A DNA stretch of 32,297 nucleotides from JAVBKE01 sp031554215 (lineage in GTDB: Bacteria; Bacillota; Bacilli; JARBTR01). The position numbers and the translations under genes are program-made. Each line of letters starts with the position of its first letter. Positions within the stretch are counted from its first letter, which is position 1. The notes under the pieces are model-generated. The model was not told where the DNA came from. It worked only from the letters and a program-made list of their open reading frames with translations, and did not search any database. The stretch spans positions 1 through 32,297 of the forward strand of contig JAVBKF010000075.1 in the NCBI GenBank assembly GCA_031554215.1, written 5' to 3'. Positions 9,772-18,616 of this stretch are shown piece after piece.

Positions 9772-10217
9772 AAGTTGTATTTTTAAAAGATGTAAAAGGT
9801 TCAGGTAAAAAAGGGGAAATTAAGAATGTTTCTGATGGGTATGCAACAAATTTTCTAATCAAAAAAGGTGCAGCAGTAGAAGCAACTCCGGCAGCAGTTA
9901 AGCAATTAGAATCTCAAAAGCAAAAAGCAGCTAGCCGAGAGCAAGACGATTTGGCTGCTGCAAAGGCACTGAAAGAACAAGTAGAAAAGTGTGTCGTGAA
10001 AATTGCGACAAAGGCTGGAGAGTCAGGCCGATTGTTTGGATCGATCACAACGAAGCAAATTGTCGACGAAATGAAAGCGCAATTTGGTTATGAACTCGAT
10101 AAACGTAAACTTGACCCAACAGATGGGATCAGGGTACTTGGTAAAACCGATATACAAGCAAAACTGCATCATAGCGTGACAGCAACATTTGTTGTTGACG
10201 TTGTCGAATTAGGTTAA
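9768..10217 (+). CDS. rplI: 50S ribosomal protein L9
   Basis: L9 binds 23S rRNA near the base of the L1 stalk and helps keep reading-frame fidelity. The 149-residue length is typical. The N-terminal domain starts MKVVFLKDVKGSGKKGEIKN and has the signature G-Y-A-T-N-F-L-I-K-K-G-A-A. A long charged helix follows (about residues 41-75), then a C-terminal domain with G-R-L-F-G-S-I-T. The ATG overlaps the gdpP stop, and GAAGGGAG (9751-9758) inside gdpP is the ribosome binding site. It is co-transcribed with gdpP and dnaB. Confidence 0.97.
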   Translation: MKVVFLKDVKGSGKKGEIKNVSDGYATNFLIKKGAAVEATPAAVKQLESQKQKAASREQDDLAAAKALKEQVEKCVVKIATKAGESGRLFGSITTKQIVDEMKAQFGYELDKRKLDPTDGIRVLGKTDIQAKLHHSVTATFVVDVVELG

Positions 10218-10240
10218 TTGAGTAGAGGGATTGGTGTTTT

Positions 10241-11590
10241 ATGAATGAGCAATTTTCAGGGCTAATTCCACCGCAAAATATTGAAGCGGAGCAAGCGGTT
10301 TTAGGTGCAATTTTTCTTGAACCGAAAGCCATTGAACAGGCGACAAAATTTATCGGGTCTCAGGATTTCTATCGACAAGCGCACCAGCGTATTTATGGCG
10401 GAATGGTTGCGCTTTTTGAAGCTGGTAAGGGCGTTGACCTAGTTACGGTATCAGAGGAACTGAGCGCGAAGAAAATTCTTGAAGAGGTTGGCGGAATTTC
10501 ATATTTAGCTGAGCTGGCATCATCCGTGCCGACCTCTGCCAATATCGAGCATTACGCGGCAATCGTTGCTGAGAAAGCGACACTTCGCCGGTTAATTACC
10601 ACGGCAACCGAAGTCGTGCAAGATGGTTATACTAGACAAGATGCCGTTGATGAGCTACTTGATGAGACAGAGAAGAAGATTCTTGAGGTGTCAAGACGTA
10701 AGAATGTAAAGGCATTTCAAAATATTCAAGACGTGCTACTTGGTGCCTATGACAAGATTGAGACATTGCATAACCGCAAAGGGCATATCACGGGTGTGCC
10801 AACTGGATACACAACGCTAGACAGATTGACAGCCGGATTTCAGAAGAATGACCTCATTATCGTTGCTGCGCGGCCATCAGTGGGAAAGACCGCTTTCGCA
10901 CTAAACATTGCACAAAACGTGGCAAAACAAGCAGAGGGATATGGCGTTGCCATCTTTAGTTTGGAGATGGGCGCTGAACAACTAGTAATGAGAATGCTGT
11001 CCGCAGAGGGAAATATTGATGCACAGAAACTGCGGACAGGTGATTTGGATAGTAATGACTGGAGAAGTTTGTCACTAGCTGTGGCTAGCTTATCCAAAAC
11101 GAATATCTATATTGACGATACGCCGGGGATTCGCATTAGTGAAATTCGTTCCAAATGTCGCCGGTTAAGTCAAGAGCAAGGGCTCGATATGATTATGATT
11201 GACTACTTGCAATTGATTCAAGGAAGCGGCAATGGGCGCGGTGAGAATCGTCAACAAGAGGTATCGGAAATTTCTCGATCACTGAAGGCCTTGGCAAGGG
11301 AACTCGAAGTACCTGTTATCGCGTTGTCTCAGTTATCGCGTAGTGTTGAATCGAGACAAGATAAGCGTCCTATGATGTCAGACATCCGGGAATCAGGAAG
11401 TATTGAGCAAGATGCTGATATTGTTGCCTTCTTATTTCGTGAAGATTACTATGATAAAGAGACTGAGAATAAGGATATTATTGAAATTATTATCGCCAAA
11501 CAACGGAATGGTCCAGTTGGCGATGTCCAGTTAGCATTTGTGAAGAAACATAATAAGTTCGTTAATATTGATACCCATTATGAGGAATAG
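10241..11590 (+). CDS. dnaB: Replicative DNA helicase DnaB (DnaC of Bacillus)
   Basis: This is the hexameric ATP-driven helicase that unwinds DNA at the replication fork. The protein has 449 residues, normal for the family. The N-terminal domain begins P-P-Q-N-I-E-A-E-Q-A-V-L-G-A. The RecA-like domain has Walker A A-R-P-S-V-G-K-T (210-217), the S-L-E-M motif, Walker B M-I-M-I-D-Y-L-Q-L with D321, and L-S-Q-L-S-R and D-I-R-E-S-G-S-I-E-Q-D-A-D. No intein is present. The ATG at 10241 follows AGAGGGA by ten bases and lies 23 bases after rplI. In many Bacilli purA lies a little downstream; here the next genes are the sugar operon. Confidence 0.97.
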   Translation: MNEQFSGLIPPQNIEAEQAVLGAIFLEPKAIEQATKFIGSQDFYRQAHQRIYGGMVALFEAGKGVDLVTVSEELSAKKILEEVGGISYLAELASSVPTSANIEHYAAIVAEKATLRRLITTATEVVQDGYTRQDAVDELLDETEKKILEVSRRKNVKAFQNIQDVLLGAYDKIETLHNRKGHITGVPTGYTTLDRLTAGFQKNDLIIVAARPSVGKTAFALNIAQNVAKQAEGYGVAIFSLEMGAEQLVMRMLSAEGNIDAQKLRTGDLDSNDWRSLSLAVASLSKTNIYIDDTPGIRISEIRSKCRRLSQEQGLDMIMIDYLQLIQGSGNGRGENRQQEVSEISRSLKALARELEVPVIALSQLSRSVESRQDKRPMMSDIRESGSIEQDADIVAFLFREDYYDKETENKDIIEIIIAKQRNGPVGDVQLAFVKKHNKFVNIDTHYEE

Positions 11591-11614
11591 GCTTCTGGCT
11601 ATTCCTATTTTTTT
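11583..11614 (+). terminator. Terminator overlapping the dnaB stop codon
   Basis: The arms AGGAATAG (11583-11590) and CTATTCCT (11599-11606) pair perfectly around an eight-base loop, followed by ATTTTTTT. The left arm contains the dnaB stop codon TAG. Confidence 0.85.
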
Positions 11615-12213
11615 GTAGATGAAGCTTTATGATAGGGGAAAGAGGGAAATCCTATTAAACGCAGGATTGAAAGAAATTGACAAGGTGATAAAACGGTAAC
11701 ACAATTGATCCTTGCTGTTTTTATATGCTTGAAAGGCCGTTTTGCATTCGTTTCTGTTATATGGTTTAAACGAAATGACTTGAAAAAAATCGTTTGAAAT
11801 CCTAACTACAGTACGGTCAATCGAATGAGAATCACTATTTGTGTATGACAATATGAAAAATGAACTAGGATAAGACCACCTTCATTGCTCGTGTTGACTT
11901 ATGTAGAATTTATACAAATAGAAAATGCCGATTTTACTTTTGTTTTTTGAGAGGAATGATAGCACAAGCATATAGAGCGATGGTTCTCTACAGCATAAAG
12001 TCAAGTTGCATAAGAAGCGGGGGAGAAGTGATCGTTGTGGGGTAAAAGTGTATCAGCGCATTGTTCGTTAGACTGCAACAAAAAAAGTCAATAAAAGCAC
12101 AGATTTACTTGGTTTGACGTAGCCTCTAGGATTACGTGCAGAAAAGAAATATCAAGAATAGAAAAGTATCAAACGAATTTTTAGATGTCCTCATTACCCT
12201 ACTAGCCAATCCT
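11615..12213 (+). other. Intergenic region without a recognised gene (about 600 bp)
   Basis: No open frame here has a ribosome binding site together with protein-like composition, and I recognise no RNA gene or repeat. Short open frames exist on both strands but look random. It lies between the terminators of dnaB and the end of the lacI-type gene; I find no clear terminator for the latter. It may be decayed DNA left at the boundary of the sugar island. Confidence 0.4.
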
Positions 12214-13236
12214 CTATTGCTTACCACTCACCGAATTTCCCAAGATAAGCTCAGTTGGAATAATCATTTTTTTTGGCGAAAGCGTGTCTTTCCTAATTTT
12301 CTTCAACAACAAATCGGTGCCTGCTTCACCTAACTCTTTTGTTGGCACCTTTACGGTGGTTAAAGATGGGTTTAAGAAATGAGAAACTAGCTCATGGCTA
12401 TAGCCAACCACTGAAAGGTGGTCTGGAATGGTCATGCCCTTCTCGGTAGCCACTTGGTATATCGCCAATACTTTTGCATCATCCATAGCCACAATAGCAG
12501 ACGGTTTGTTTTCTCCTGAAAGCATTTTGTCGGCTGCTTCATATGCGCTTTCTGCTGAGACCCCGCCGTTAATCATCCAGTAATCAACAATTGTCAGCCC
12601 ATTGTCTTTCATGCAGCAGTAGAAACCAGCGACCCGGTCTATTGTGACATGATAGTTGGCAGGCGGATAGATGCAGGCGATATCACGATGCCCTTGGTCT
12701 ATCAGTACTTGCGTTAAATCATAGCTATTTTGATAATTGTCAGTGTCAATAGAGGATATATTGTTGTAGATCAATTCGACGTTTCCAATGACCACAATCG
12801 GTGTATTAAATTGATCTAACTGTTCAAAGAACGAATCGTCCATTGGTGAACTAAGCATAAGAATCCCTTTAATCATTTTTTCCTTGATTTTAATTGAACA
12901 CTTTTCCAATTCCTCTTCACTATTTTTCGCTGTTTGCAAGATCAGGTCGAAGCCTTCTTCTTCTGCCTTTGTCGAAATTGTATGGAGAATCTCGGAGAAA
13001 AAAGGATTCCCAATAGTGGTTTTTGCGGACCGAGATAAAATAATCATGATGGCATCAAATCCCTCAGTTGAAAGTGCTCTAGCCACTTTGCTTGGCTTAT
13101 AATTCAGTTGATTGATTGCTGCTAAAACACGGGTTTTAGCATCCTCTGAAATATTACCTTGGTTATTCAGTACTCTTGAGACTGTCGATTTTGATACGTT
13201 TGCCACACGGGCTATGTCATAAATGGTACTTTTCAT
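12214..13236 (-). CDS. LacI-family transcriptional regulator of the sugar operon
   Basis: The protein has 340 residues from the chosen start. It begins with the LacI helix-turn-helix (T-I-Y-D-I-A-R-V-A-N-V-S-K-S-T-V-S-R-V-L-N) and the hinge helix region P-S-K-V-A-R-A-L, followed by a periplasmic-binding-protein-like sugar sensor domain with S-A-I-V-A-M-D-D and L-S-V-V-G-Y-S. An ATG at 13242 is also in frame, but the one at 13236 has TAGGA at a spacing of seven bases. The gene diverges from the ten-gene operon, and a LacI-type operator sits at the operon's predicted start, so it most likely represses the operon until a sugar or sugar phosphate binds. In E. coli the LacI-type YcjW gene lies at the other end of the cluster; whether this protein is its ortholog is not settled. 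Confidence 0.9.
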   Translation of the reverse strand: MKSTIYDIARVANVSKSTVSRVLNNQGNISEDAKTRVLAAINQLNYKPSKVARALSTEGFDAIMIILSRSAKTTIGNPFFSEILHTISTKAEEEGFDLILQTAKNSEEELEKCSIKIKEKMIKGILMLSSPMDDSFFEQLDQFNTPIVVIGNVELIYNNISSIDTDNYQNSYDLTQVLIDQGHRDIACIYPPANYHVTIDRVAGFYCCMKDNGLTIVDYWMINGGVSAESAYEAADKMLSGENKPSAIVAMDDAKVLAIYQVATEKGMTIPDHLSVVGYSHELVSHFLNPSLTTVKVPTKELGEAGTDLLLKKIRKDTLSPKKMIIPTELILGNSVSGKQ

Positions 13237-13273
13237 TATCATATCCTACGCTTTCCTCGTCTTCTTGAGACCC

Positions 13274-13302
13274 ATTGTACAATTTTTCTTCGATCATGCC
13301 AA
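13274..13302 (-). promoter_or_regulatory. Predicted promoter of the lacI-type gene
   Basis: On the minus strand, a -35 box TTGGCA (13297-13302) and a -10 box TACAAT (13274-13279) are separated by 17 bases, close to the SigA consensus. The -10 box lies about 38 bases before the start codon. The rest of the divergent region (13303-13538) holds nothing I recognise. Confidence 0.55.
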
Positions 13303-13538
13303 TGGTCGGTTTTACTAGATATTAAAATGTTCCACTACGATTAAAGTCTGTTTGTTAAGAAAGAAGCCACCCATCCAATTGCAAGATTATCTATTTAAGC
13401 GGTAGCACTAATTTGTAATAAGCAACTCAATCATTGTAGCTAATCGGCAAAGAAGGGACACCTTGCTCCAGTTGTTTGGCTCGACTACTGTCAATTATTC
13501 TGAGAAAGGTTGGAATATGTCAATCCGTAAAATTAACG

Positions 13539-13567
13539 TTGACATAGTGTTTTTTCTTTAGTAAGGT
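13539..13567 (+). promoter_or_regulatory. Predicted promoter of the ycj-type operon
   Basis: A perfect -35 box TTGACA (13539-13544) is followed after 17 bases by TAAGGT (13562-13567), a weak -10 box with three of six consensus bases. Transcription would start near 13574, directly at the candidate operator, leaving a leader of about 110 bases before the first gene. Confidence 0.5.
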
Positions 13568-13574
13568 TGAGTCG

Positions 13575-13588
13575 TGGGAGCGGTCCCA
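13575..13588 (+). promoter_or_regulatory. Candidate LacI-type operator TGGGAGCGGTCCCA
   Basis: This 14-base near-palindrome is centred on CG, the hallmark of LacI-family operators; five of seven outer base pairs are G-C or A-T symmetric and only the pair next to the centre mismatches. It lies at the predicted transcription start, where a bound repressor would block RNA polymerase. The most likely partner is the divergent LacI-type regulator. Confidence 0.6.
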
Positions 13589-13686
13589 AAAAACATTGTA
13601 TCAACAAATTATGCCAGATTTTCTGACATTTAACAACTAGATTGTGTGGGTTGTTAGCAAATACCTCTGGAAAAGTGGTGATAGAG

Positions 13687-15363
13687 ATGAACAAACTAAA
13701 AGATCGACTTTCCAATATATATGGCAGTGAAGATATTGGTGTGATCTGTAGCAAGATTGAAAAGAAGTTAGCAGAAGCAAAAGCGCGAATTAGTGTGGTG
13801 CGTAAACCTTGTTGGGATGAAAATGATGTTGTGTTAATTACATATGGTGACCAATTCTATCAAGAAAATACACCAACCCTTACATCATTAAACACATTCT
13901 ATAAGACGTACCTGTCAGACAAATTTGAGGTAGTACACATTTTGCCGTTCTATCCGTATTCTTCAGATGATGGGTTTTCCGTCATTGATTATGAGAAAGT
14001 AAATCCTGTTTGCGGGGATTGGAGCGATCTTGCAAAATTGTCTGATGAGACGAGAATCATGTTTGATTTTGTGTGTAATCACATTTCAGCACAAAGCGAA
14101 TGGTTCAAAGGGTATCTCGCGAACGATCCTCTTTATAAGGATTTCTTCGTAGATGTAGACCCTGGGGCCGATTTATCGCAAGTAACAAGACCAAGGACAT
14201 CGCCATTATTAACGCCTTTCACTAAGAAAAACGGTGAGCAAGTTCATGTGTGGACAACATTTAGTGCAGATCAAATTGATGTGAATGTAGCCAATCCACA
14301 AGTCCTCATCAGATTAATTGATGTCTTGTTGTTCTACCTTGAGAAAGGGGCAGCATACATCCGGCTTGATGCGGTTGGTTTTATGTGGAAGGAAATCGGG
14401 ACCAACTGTATTCATCATGAAAAAACGCATGAGATTGTTAAACTGTTTCGTGATATTGCCGATATTGTTGCACCAGGAACAGCCATAATTACTGAGACAA
14501 ATGTCCCACACAAAGACAACGTTGCTTATCTAGGGTACCATGGTGACGAAGCGCATATGGTTTATCAATTTCCATTACCGCCACTAGTGCTTCATGCACT
14601 ACATAGTGGAAATGGCCAAGCATTAACAGATTGGTCAAAGAAGTTAGCGTTACCAGAAACGGCAGCTACATTCTTCAACTTCCTTGCCTCTCATGATGGC
14701 ATCGGGATGAATCCACTAAGGGGATTAGTTCCAGAACAGGAGATAAACCAATTTGTCCAAGCGTTAGAAGCTGAAGGCGCACTTGTTTCCTATAAGAACA
14801 ATCCAGATGGGACGAAAAGCCCATATGAAATAAATGTTACTTATTTTGACGCACTAAACAAGCGGGCAGATGAGGATGATATCAGAATCAAACGATTCCT
14901 CTTAGCCCATGCAATCCTGCTTGGATTTCCTGGTGTACCTGCTATTTATATTCAAAGCATACTTGGGTCAAGAAATGACTACGAAGGTGCACGGGAGACA
15001 GGCAGGAACAGAAGTATTAATCGAAAGAAATACCAATTGGATGCGATCAAAGAAGAGCTTGCTCAGCCAGACTCACTTCGTAGCCGCATTTTTGTAGCAT
15101 TAACAAAGATGATAAAGTGCCGAAAAGCAGAAGCCCTTTTTCATCCTAATACATCGTTTGGAGTGATTGACTTTGGGGAGAAAGTGTTTGCTTTTAAACG
15201 AATAAATCAGTCAGATTATTTACTCGCAATACACAACCTAACAAATGAAATTGTATCTTGTCCACTAACTGGCAGCTATACAGACCTTGTTACTGGAGAA
15301 GTAGTTGAATTAGATGGCGACATTCAATTACAACCGTATCAATTTTATTGGTTAAAAAAATAA
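13687..15363 (+). CDS. ycjM: GH13_18 glycoside phosphorylase (glucosylglycerate phosphorylase-like, YcjM type)
   Basis: This cytoplasmic enzyme belongs to the sucrose phosphorylase subfamily. Its members split an alpha-glucoside with phosphate, with retention, to give alpha-glucose 1-phosphate. The expected catalytic residues are present: nucleophile D228 in Y-I-R-L-D-A-V-G-F, acid/base E270 in I-I-T-E-T-N-V-P-H, and D337 in A-S-H-D-G-I-G. The protein has 558 residues. The neighbours and gene order match E. coli ycjM, which is reported to act on glucosylglycerate; sucrose or glucosylglycerol are alternatives I cannot exclude from sequence alone. The start at 13687 gives a normal N-terminus; a frame-compatible TTG at 13642 would add 15 unrelated-looking residues, and GTG codons at 13675 and 13678 are possible. 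It is the first gene of the operon, and its stop lies just before the next gene's ribosome binding site. Confidence 0.88.
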   Translation: MNKLKDRLSNIYGSEDIGVICSKIEKKLAEAKARISVVRKPCWDENDVVLITYGDQFYQENTPTLTSLNTFYKTYLSDKFEVVHILPFYPYSSDDGFSVIDYEKVNPVCGDWSDLAKLSDETRIMFDFVCNHISAQSEWFKGYLANDPLYKDFFVDVDPGADLSQVTRPRTSPLLTPFTKKNGEQVHVWTTFSADQIDVNVANPQVLIRLIDVLLFYLEKGAAYIRLDAVGFMWKEIGTNCIHHEKTHEIVKLFRDIADIVAPGTAIITETNVPHKDNVAYLGYHGDEAHMVYQFPLPPLVLHALHSGNGQALTDWSKKLALPETAATFFNFLASHDGIGMNPLRGLVPEQEINQFVQALEAEGALVSYKNNPDGTKSPYEINVTYFDALNKRADEDDIRIKRFLLAHAILLGFPGVPAIYIQSILGSRNDYEGARETGRNRSINRKKYQLDAIKEELAQPDSLRSRIFVALTKMIKCRKAEALFHPNTSFGVIDFGEKVFAFKRINQSDYLLAIHNLTNEIVSCPLTGSYTDLVTGEVVELDGDIQLQPYQFYWLKK

Positions 15364-15381
15364 AAAAAGGTGGCGGAAAAA

Positions 15382-16683
15382 ATGAAGAAAAGTCTTAGTG
15401 CTTTACTTGTATTGATGTTGGTAACTATGGGTGTATTAACGGGTTGCGGTAGCGAAGAGGCTAGTTCAGACGGCAAGACAGAAATTAAGTTTATGCACTC
15501 ATCCATCGAGCCTGATCGTCAAGCAGTCATTAATGAGCTTGTTGCGGATTTTGAAAAAGAAAATTCAGATATCAAAGTCAAACAAGTTCCTGTCAGTGAA
15601 GATAATTACAATACCAAAATTGTTACACTGGCGACTTCTGGTGAACTACCTGCAGTCATCGAAATTGGACAAGATTATGCAAAAGTAATGGATAAGGATC
15701 AACTGATTGACAAAGATGCGGTAACTGAAATGGTCGAGGAAATTGGTGAAGATAGCTATTATTCAGGTGCTATTAAATTGTTCAAAACAGAGGACGGAAA
15801 GCAATATACAGCTGCACCAATCACTGGCTGGGTACAAGGTATTTGGTACAACAAAGAAATGTTAGCATCAAAAGGATTTAGTGAGCCAGAAACATGGGAA
15901 GATATCACGGCAATTGCAAAAGCATTCTATGATCCAACGAACAAAACGTATGGTATTGCAATGCCAACAGCGGAAAGTGGTTTCTCTGAGCAAGCATTTT
16001 CACAATTTGCATTGTCAAATGGTGCCAATGTCTTTAAAGCGGATGGCAGTGTCGATATCGATTCTCCAGAAATGAAAGAAGCGTTGGAATATTACACTGA
16101 ACTTGCAGCTTACACAATGCCTGGTTCAAATGACACAACAGAGGTAAATGATGCTTTTAAGGCAGGATCAGTACCGATGGCTATCTACTCTACGTACATT
16201 CTTCCAGGTTTGTATGAAGCAGGGCAAGCAGATAATGTCGGTTTCACTGTGCCAAACAAGGAATCAAAAGCCGCATTCGGAAATGTGACAGGACTGACAA
16301 TTACAGCAGGGCTTGATGAAGCAGAACTTGAAGCTTCTAAGAAGTTTGTTCAATTTATGTCAGAACCAGAAAATATGACGAAATGGGTACTGATGTCACC
16401 AGGCGGTGCACAACCAGTTTCTGAGGCTGTAACAACGAGTGAAGCATATCAAAGTAATGAAGTTGTAAAAGCATTTGGTGAGCTTTCAACTGAAATCGCT
16501 AACTCATTCAACGATATCCAAGTATTTGGACTTGTTGGGGATAAGAACTTTAGTGAAATGGGCGTTGTTACCGCGTCAGCAGCAATTCCAAAAATGATTA
16601 ACGCCGTTACAGTAGGTGAAGAAGATGTCACAGAGCAACTTAAACTGTGCGATGAGGCCGTCAAGGAAGCCTTAAAGGAATAA
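15382..16683 (+). CDS. ycjN: ABC sugar transporter, substrate-binding lipoprotein
   Basis: The 433-residue protein starts with a lipoprotein signal ending in L-T-G-C (Cys22), so it is anchored to the outer face of the membrane, where it captures the sugar for the two permeases that follow. The mature part has the pattern of family 1 sugar-binding proteins: T-E-I-K-F-M-H-S, F-E-K-E-N-S-D-I-K-V, a G-W-V-Q-G-I-W-Y-N-K-E segment with aromatic residues, and a C-terminal A-A-I-P-K-M-I. The ATG at 15382 is chosen because AAGGTGG lies eight bases upstream; a GTG at 15370 is in frame but lies in that binding site. Gene position corresponds to E. coli ycjN. A hairpin follows the gene. Confidence 0.92.
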   Translation: MKKSLSALLVLMLVTMGVLTGCGSEEASSDGKTEIKFMHSSIEPDRQAVINELVADFEKENSDIKVKQVPVSEDNYNTKIVTLATSGELPAVIEIGQDYAKVMDKDQLIDKDAVTEMVEEIGEDSYYSGAIKLFKTEDGKQYTAAPITGWVQGIWYNKEMLASKGFSEPETWEDITAIAKAFYDPTNKTYGIAMPTAESGFSEQAFSQFALSNGANVFKADGSVDIDSPEMKEALEYYTELAAYTMPGSNDTTEVNDAFKAGSVPMAIYSTYILPGLYEAGQADNVGFTVPNKESKAAFGNVTGLTITAGLDEAELEASKKFVQFMSEPENMTKWVLMSPGGAQPVSEAVTTSEAYQSNEVVKAFGELSTEIANSFNDIQVFGLVGDKNFSEMGVVTASAAIPKMINAVTVGEEDVTEQLKLCDEAVKEALKE

Positions 16684-16710
16684 CTTAGTAGCATAAATCG
16701 TATGACGAGT

Positions 16711-16745
16711 AGGGCACTTTCGAGTAGTGTAGGTGCCCTTTCCTT
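16711..16745 (+). terminator. Hairpin between binding-protein and permease genes (partial terminator or RNA stabiliser)
   Basis: AGGGCAC (16711-16717) pairs with GTGCCCT (16733-16739) around a 15-base loop, followed by a poor T tract (TTCCTTTGG). As in mal-type operons, such a hairpin would reduce read-through or protect upstream RNA, giving more binding protein than permease. A second weak pairing (ATTGGT 16780-16785 with ACCAAT 16804-16809) lies between it and the next start. Confidence 0.55.
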
Positions 16746-16840
16746 TGGAAAAAGAATAAATAAAAAAGCGACAGTCATCATTGGTCATCTGTTTTGCTGG
16801 TGCACCAATCATAGGCTGGTACGCTTAGGAAGGGAGAAAA

Positions 16841-17722
16841 ATGAAGAAAAAGAAACGAGGAAAATCAGACTTTAAATTAGCAATGATGTTATTAGCGCCA
16901 ACGCTTCTGCTCATGCTTTTGCTAATTGTATATCCGATGATTACCAATATTCAATTAAGTTTTTTTGATCAGCCACTGAATCCAAATCTCCCATCAACAT
17001 TTGTTGGGTTTGAGAACTATAAAGAGATTTTAACAGATCCAGAATTTTATCAATCGCTTGGGGTAACCATTCTCTATACATTTTTCACCGTTGCAGGGAG
17101 TACACTCGTGGGGCTTGCGGTTGCAATATTTTTTAACCGGGAATTCAAATTTCGTAAATTATCACGTTCATTAATCATTTTATCCTATGTAACACCATCA
17201 ATTGCGCTTATTTTTGCGTGGAAATACATGTTTAATAACAGTTATGGTATTGTCAATTTTATTGGCCGAGATGTGCTTCATCTATTTGATACGGCGCCAT
17301 TATGGTTTGATAATCCAGTTAGTAGTTTCATTCTGGTGGTATTCTTCGCAATTTGGAGATACTTTCCCTATGCGTTTATTTCGTTCCTTGCAATCTTACA
17401 GACAATTGATACATCACTTTATGAAGCATCTGAAATTGACGGTGCCACTGCATGGGAGAAGTTCAAAATTGTTACATTACCGGCGATTAAGCCAGTGCTG
17501 ATCACTGTCGTGACCTTGCGGTCGATTTGGATGTTCTACATGTTTACAGATGTGTACCTACTAACTAAGCAAGTCAATATCCTTGGGATATACCTATATG
17601 AAACGGCCTTCTCATTCAATGATTTAAGTAAGGCAGCTTCTATATCGGTGATTTTATTCATTATCCTATTCGCTGCAATCATGATTTCAAGAAAGAAGGT
17701 GGACCTAAATGGCAATGGCTAG
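16841..17722 (+). CDS. ycjO: ABC sugar transporter permease (MalF-type)
   Basis: This integral membrane protein of 293 residues has a short basic N-terminus and about six hydrophobic helices. The first is L-L-A-P-T-L-L-L-M-L-L-L-I-V-Y-P. The EAA loop, which docks on the ATPase, reads Y-E-A-S-E-I-D-G-A-T-A-W followed by the expected I/L-P. It pairs with the following permease to form the channel for the sugar delivered by the binding protein. The ATG follows AGGAAGGGAG by four bases. Its 3' end overlaps the next gene by 14 bases. Confidence 0.93.
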   Translation: MKKKKRGKSDFKLAMMLLAPTLLLMLLLIVYPMITNIQLSFFDQPLNPNLPSTFVGFENYKEILTDPEFYQSLGVTILYTFFTVAGSTLVGLAVAIFFNREFKFRKLSRSLIILSYVTPSIALIFAWKYMFNNSYGIVNFIGRDVLHLFDTAPLWFDNPVSSFILVVFFAIWRYFPYAFISFLAILQTIDTSLYEASEIDGATAWEKFKIVTLPAIKPVLITVVTLRSIWMFYMFTDVYLLTKQVNILGIYLYETAFSFNDLSKAASISVILFIILFAAIMISRKKVDLNGNG

Positions 17723-18563
17723 TTCAAAAAAGAGTAAAAAAACACGTAAAATATTCTTTTACATTGCATTAGTATCACTGCTTGGCTTCACTTTATTTCC
17801 GTTTTTCATTATGCTAATGACAGCGCTAAAGCCAACATCTGAGGCAGTTGCAGTGAATCCGACGTTGTTGCCACAAGAGTGGACACTGCAACATTTTAAA
17901 GATATTTTTAATCCAGATTTATTTCCGTACATGCTGTATTTTAAGAACAGTTTCATCATCGCGCTGACAACATCAGTGCTAGCGGTATTGTTCGGTATCT
18001 TTGGCGCCTATGCCATTTCAAAGCTGAAATTCAAAGGGAAAGTAACGATCAATTCAAGTTTCTATACGGTGTACATGTTCTCAGGAATTCTCTTGATTGT
18101 GCCACTGTTCAAGATTATTTCAGGACTCGGCTTAACAGATACGAAAACATCACTGATTATTACAATGATTGTCCAAACATTGCCAACGGCAATCTTTATG
18201 TTAAAGAGCTATTTTGATACGATTCCAGCAGATATTGAAGAGGCAGCGGCTATTGACGGTTTAAACCGGTTGCAAACGATTTTCTACATCATCATTCCGC
18301 TTGCAATCTCTGGTATCATTTCTGTGTTTGTTTACTGCTTTATGGTCAGTTGGAATGACTATTTATTTGCTTCTGTTTTCCTACTGGATCCAGAAAACTT
18401 TACACTGCCAATTGGACTCAACGCACTCTTCACAACACCAGATTATGTTTGGGGTAGAATGATGGCAGCATCACTTGTTACTGCACTACCAGTTATCATT
18501 ATGTACGCACTATCAGAGCGTTTCATTAAAGGAAACTTAACAGATGGTGGCGTCAAGGGATAA
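17709..18563 (+). CDS. ycjP: ABC sugar transporter permease (MalG-type)
   Basis: This is the second membrane subunit, 284 residues, with six predicted helices and the EAA loop E-E-A-A-A-I-D-G-L-N-R-L-Q followed by I-I-I-P-L-A. The C-terminus (F-I-K-G-N-L-T-D-G-G-V-K-G) is typical of MalG-like permeases. AAGGTGG lies seven bases before the ATG at 17709; an ATG two codons later is also possible. The overlap with the first permease gene suggests coupled translation and equal amounts. Confidence 0.93.
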   Translation: MAMASSKKSKKTRKIFFYIALVSLLGFTLFPFFIMLMTALKPTSEAVAVNPTLLPQEWTLQHFKDIFNPDLFPYMLYFKNSFIIALTTSVLAVLFGIFGAYAISKLKFKGKVTINSSFYTVYMFSGILLIVPLFKIISGLGLTDTKTSLIITMIVQTLPTAIFMLKSYFDTIPADIEEAAAIDGLNRLQTIFYIIIPLAISGIISVFVYCFMVSWNDYLFASVFLLDPENFTLPIGLNALFTTPDYVWGRMMAASLVTALPVIIMYALSERFIKGNLTDGGVKG

Positions 18564-18616
18564 CCTACCAAATAAAATAATTCAACAAAAATATAAATGA
18601 ATAGGATCTGACATTG

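Noticed and set aside
11627..12333. Short open frames at 11627-11851 (minus) and 12136-12333 (plus)
   Set aside because: No ribosome binding site, low-quality protein composition, and the second overlaps the regulator gene.
13533..13560. Catabolite repression (cre) site around TTAACGTTGACA
   Set aside because: At least three mismatches to the consensus and it coincides with the -35 box.
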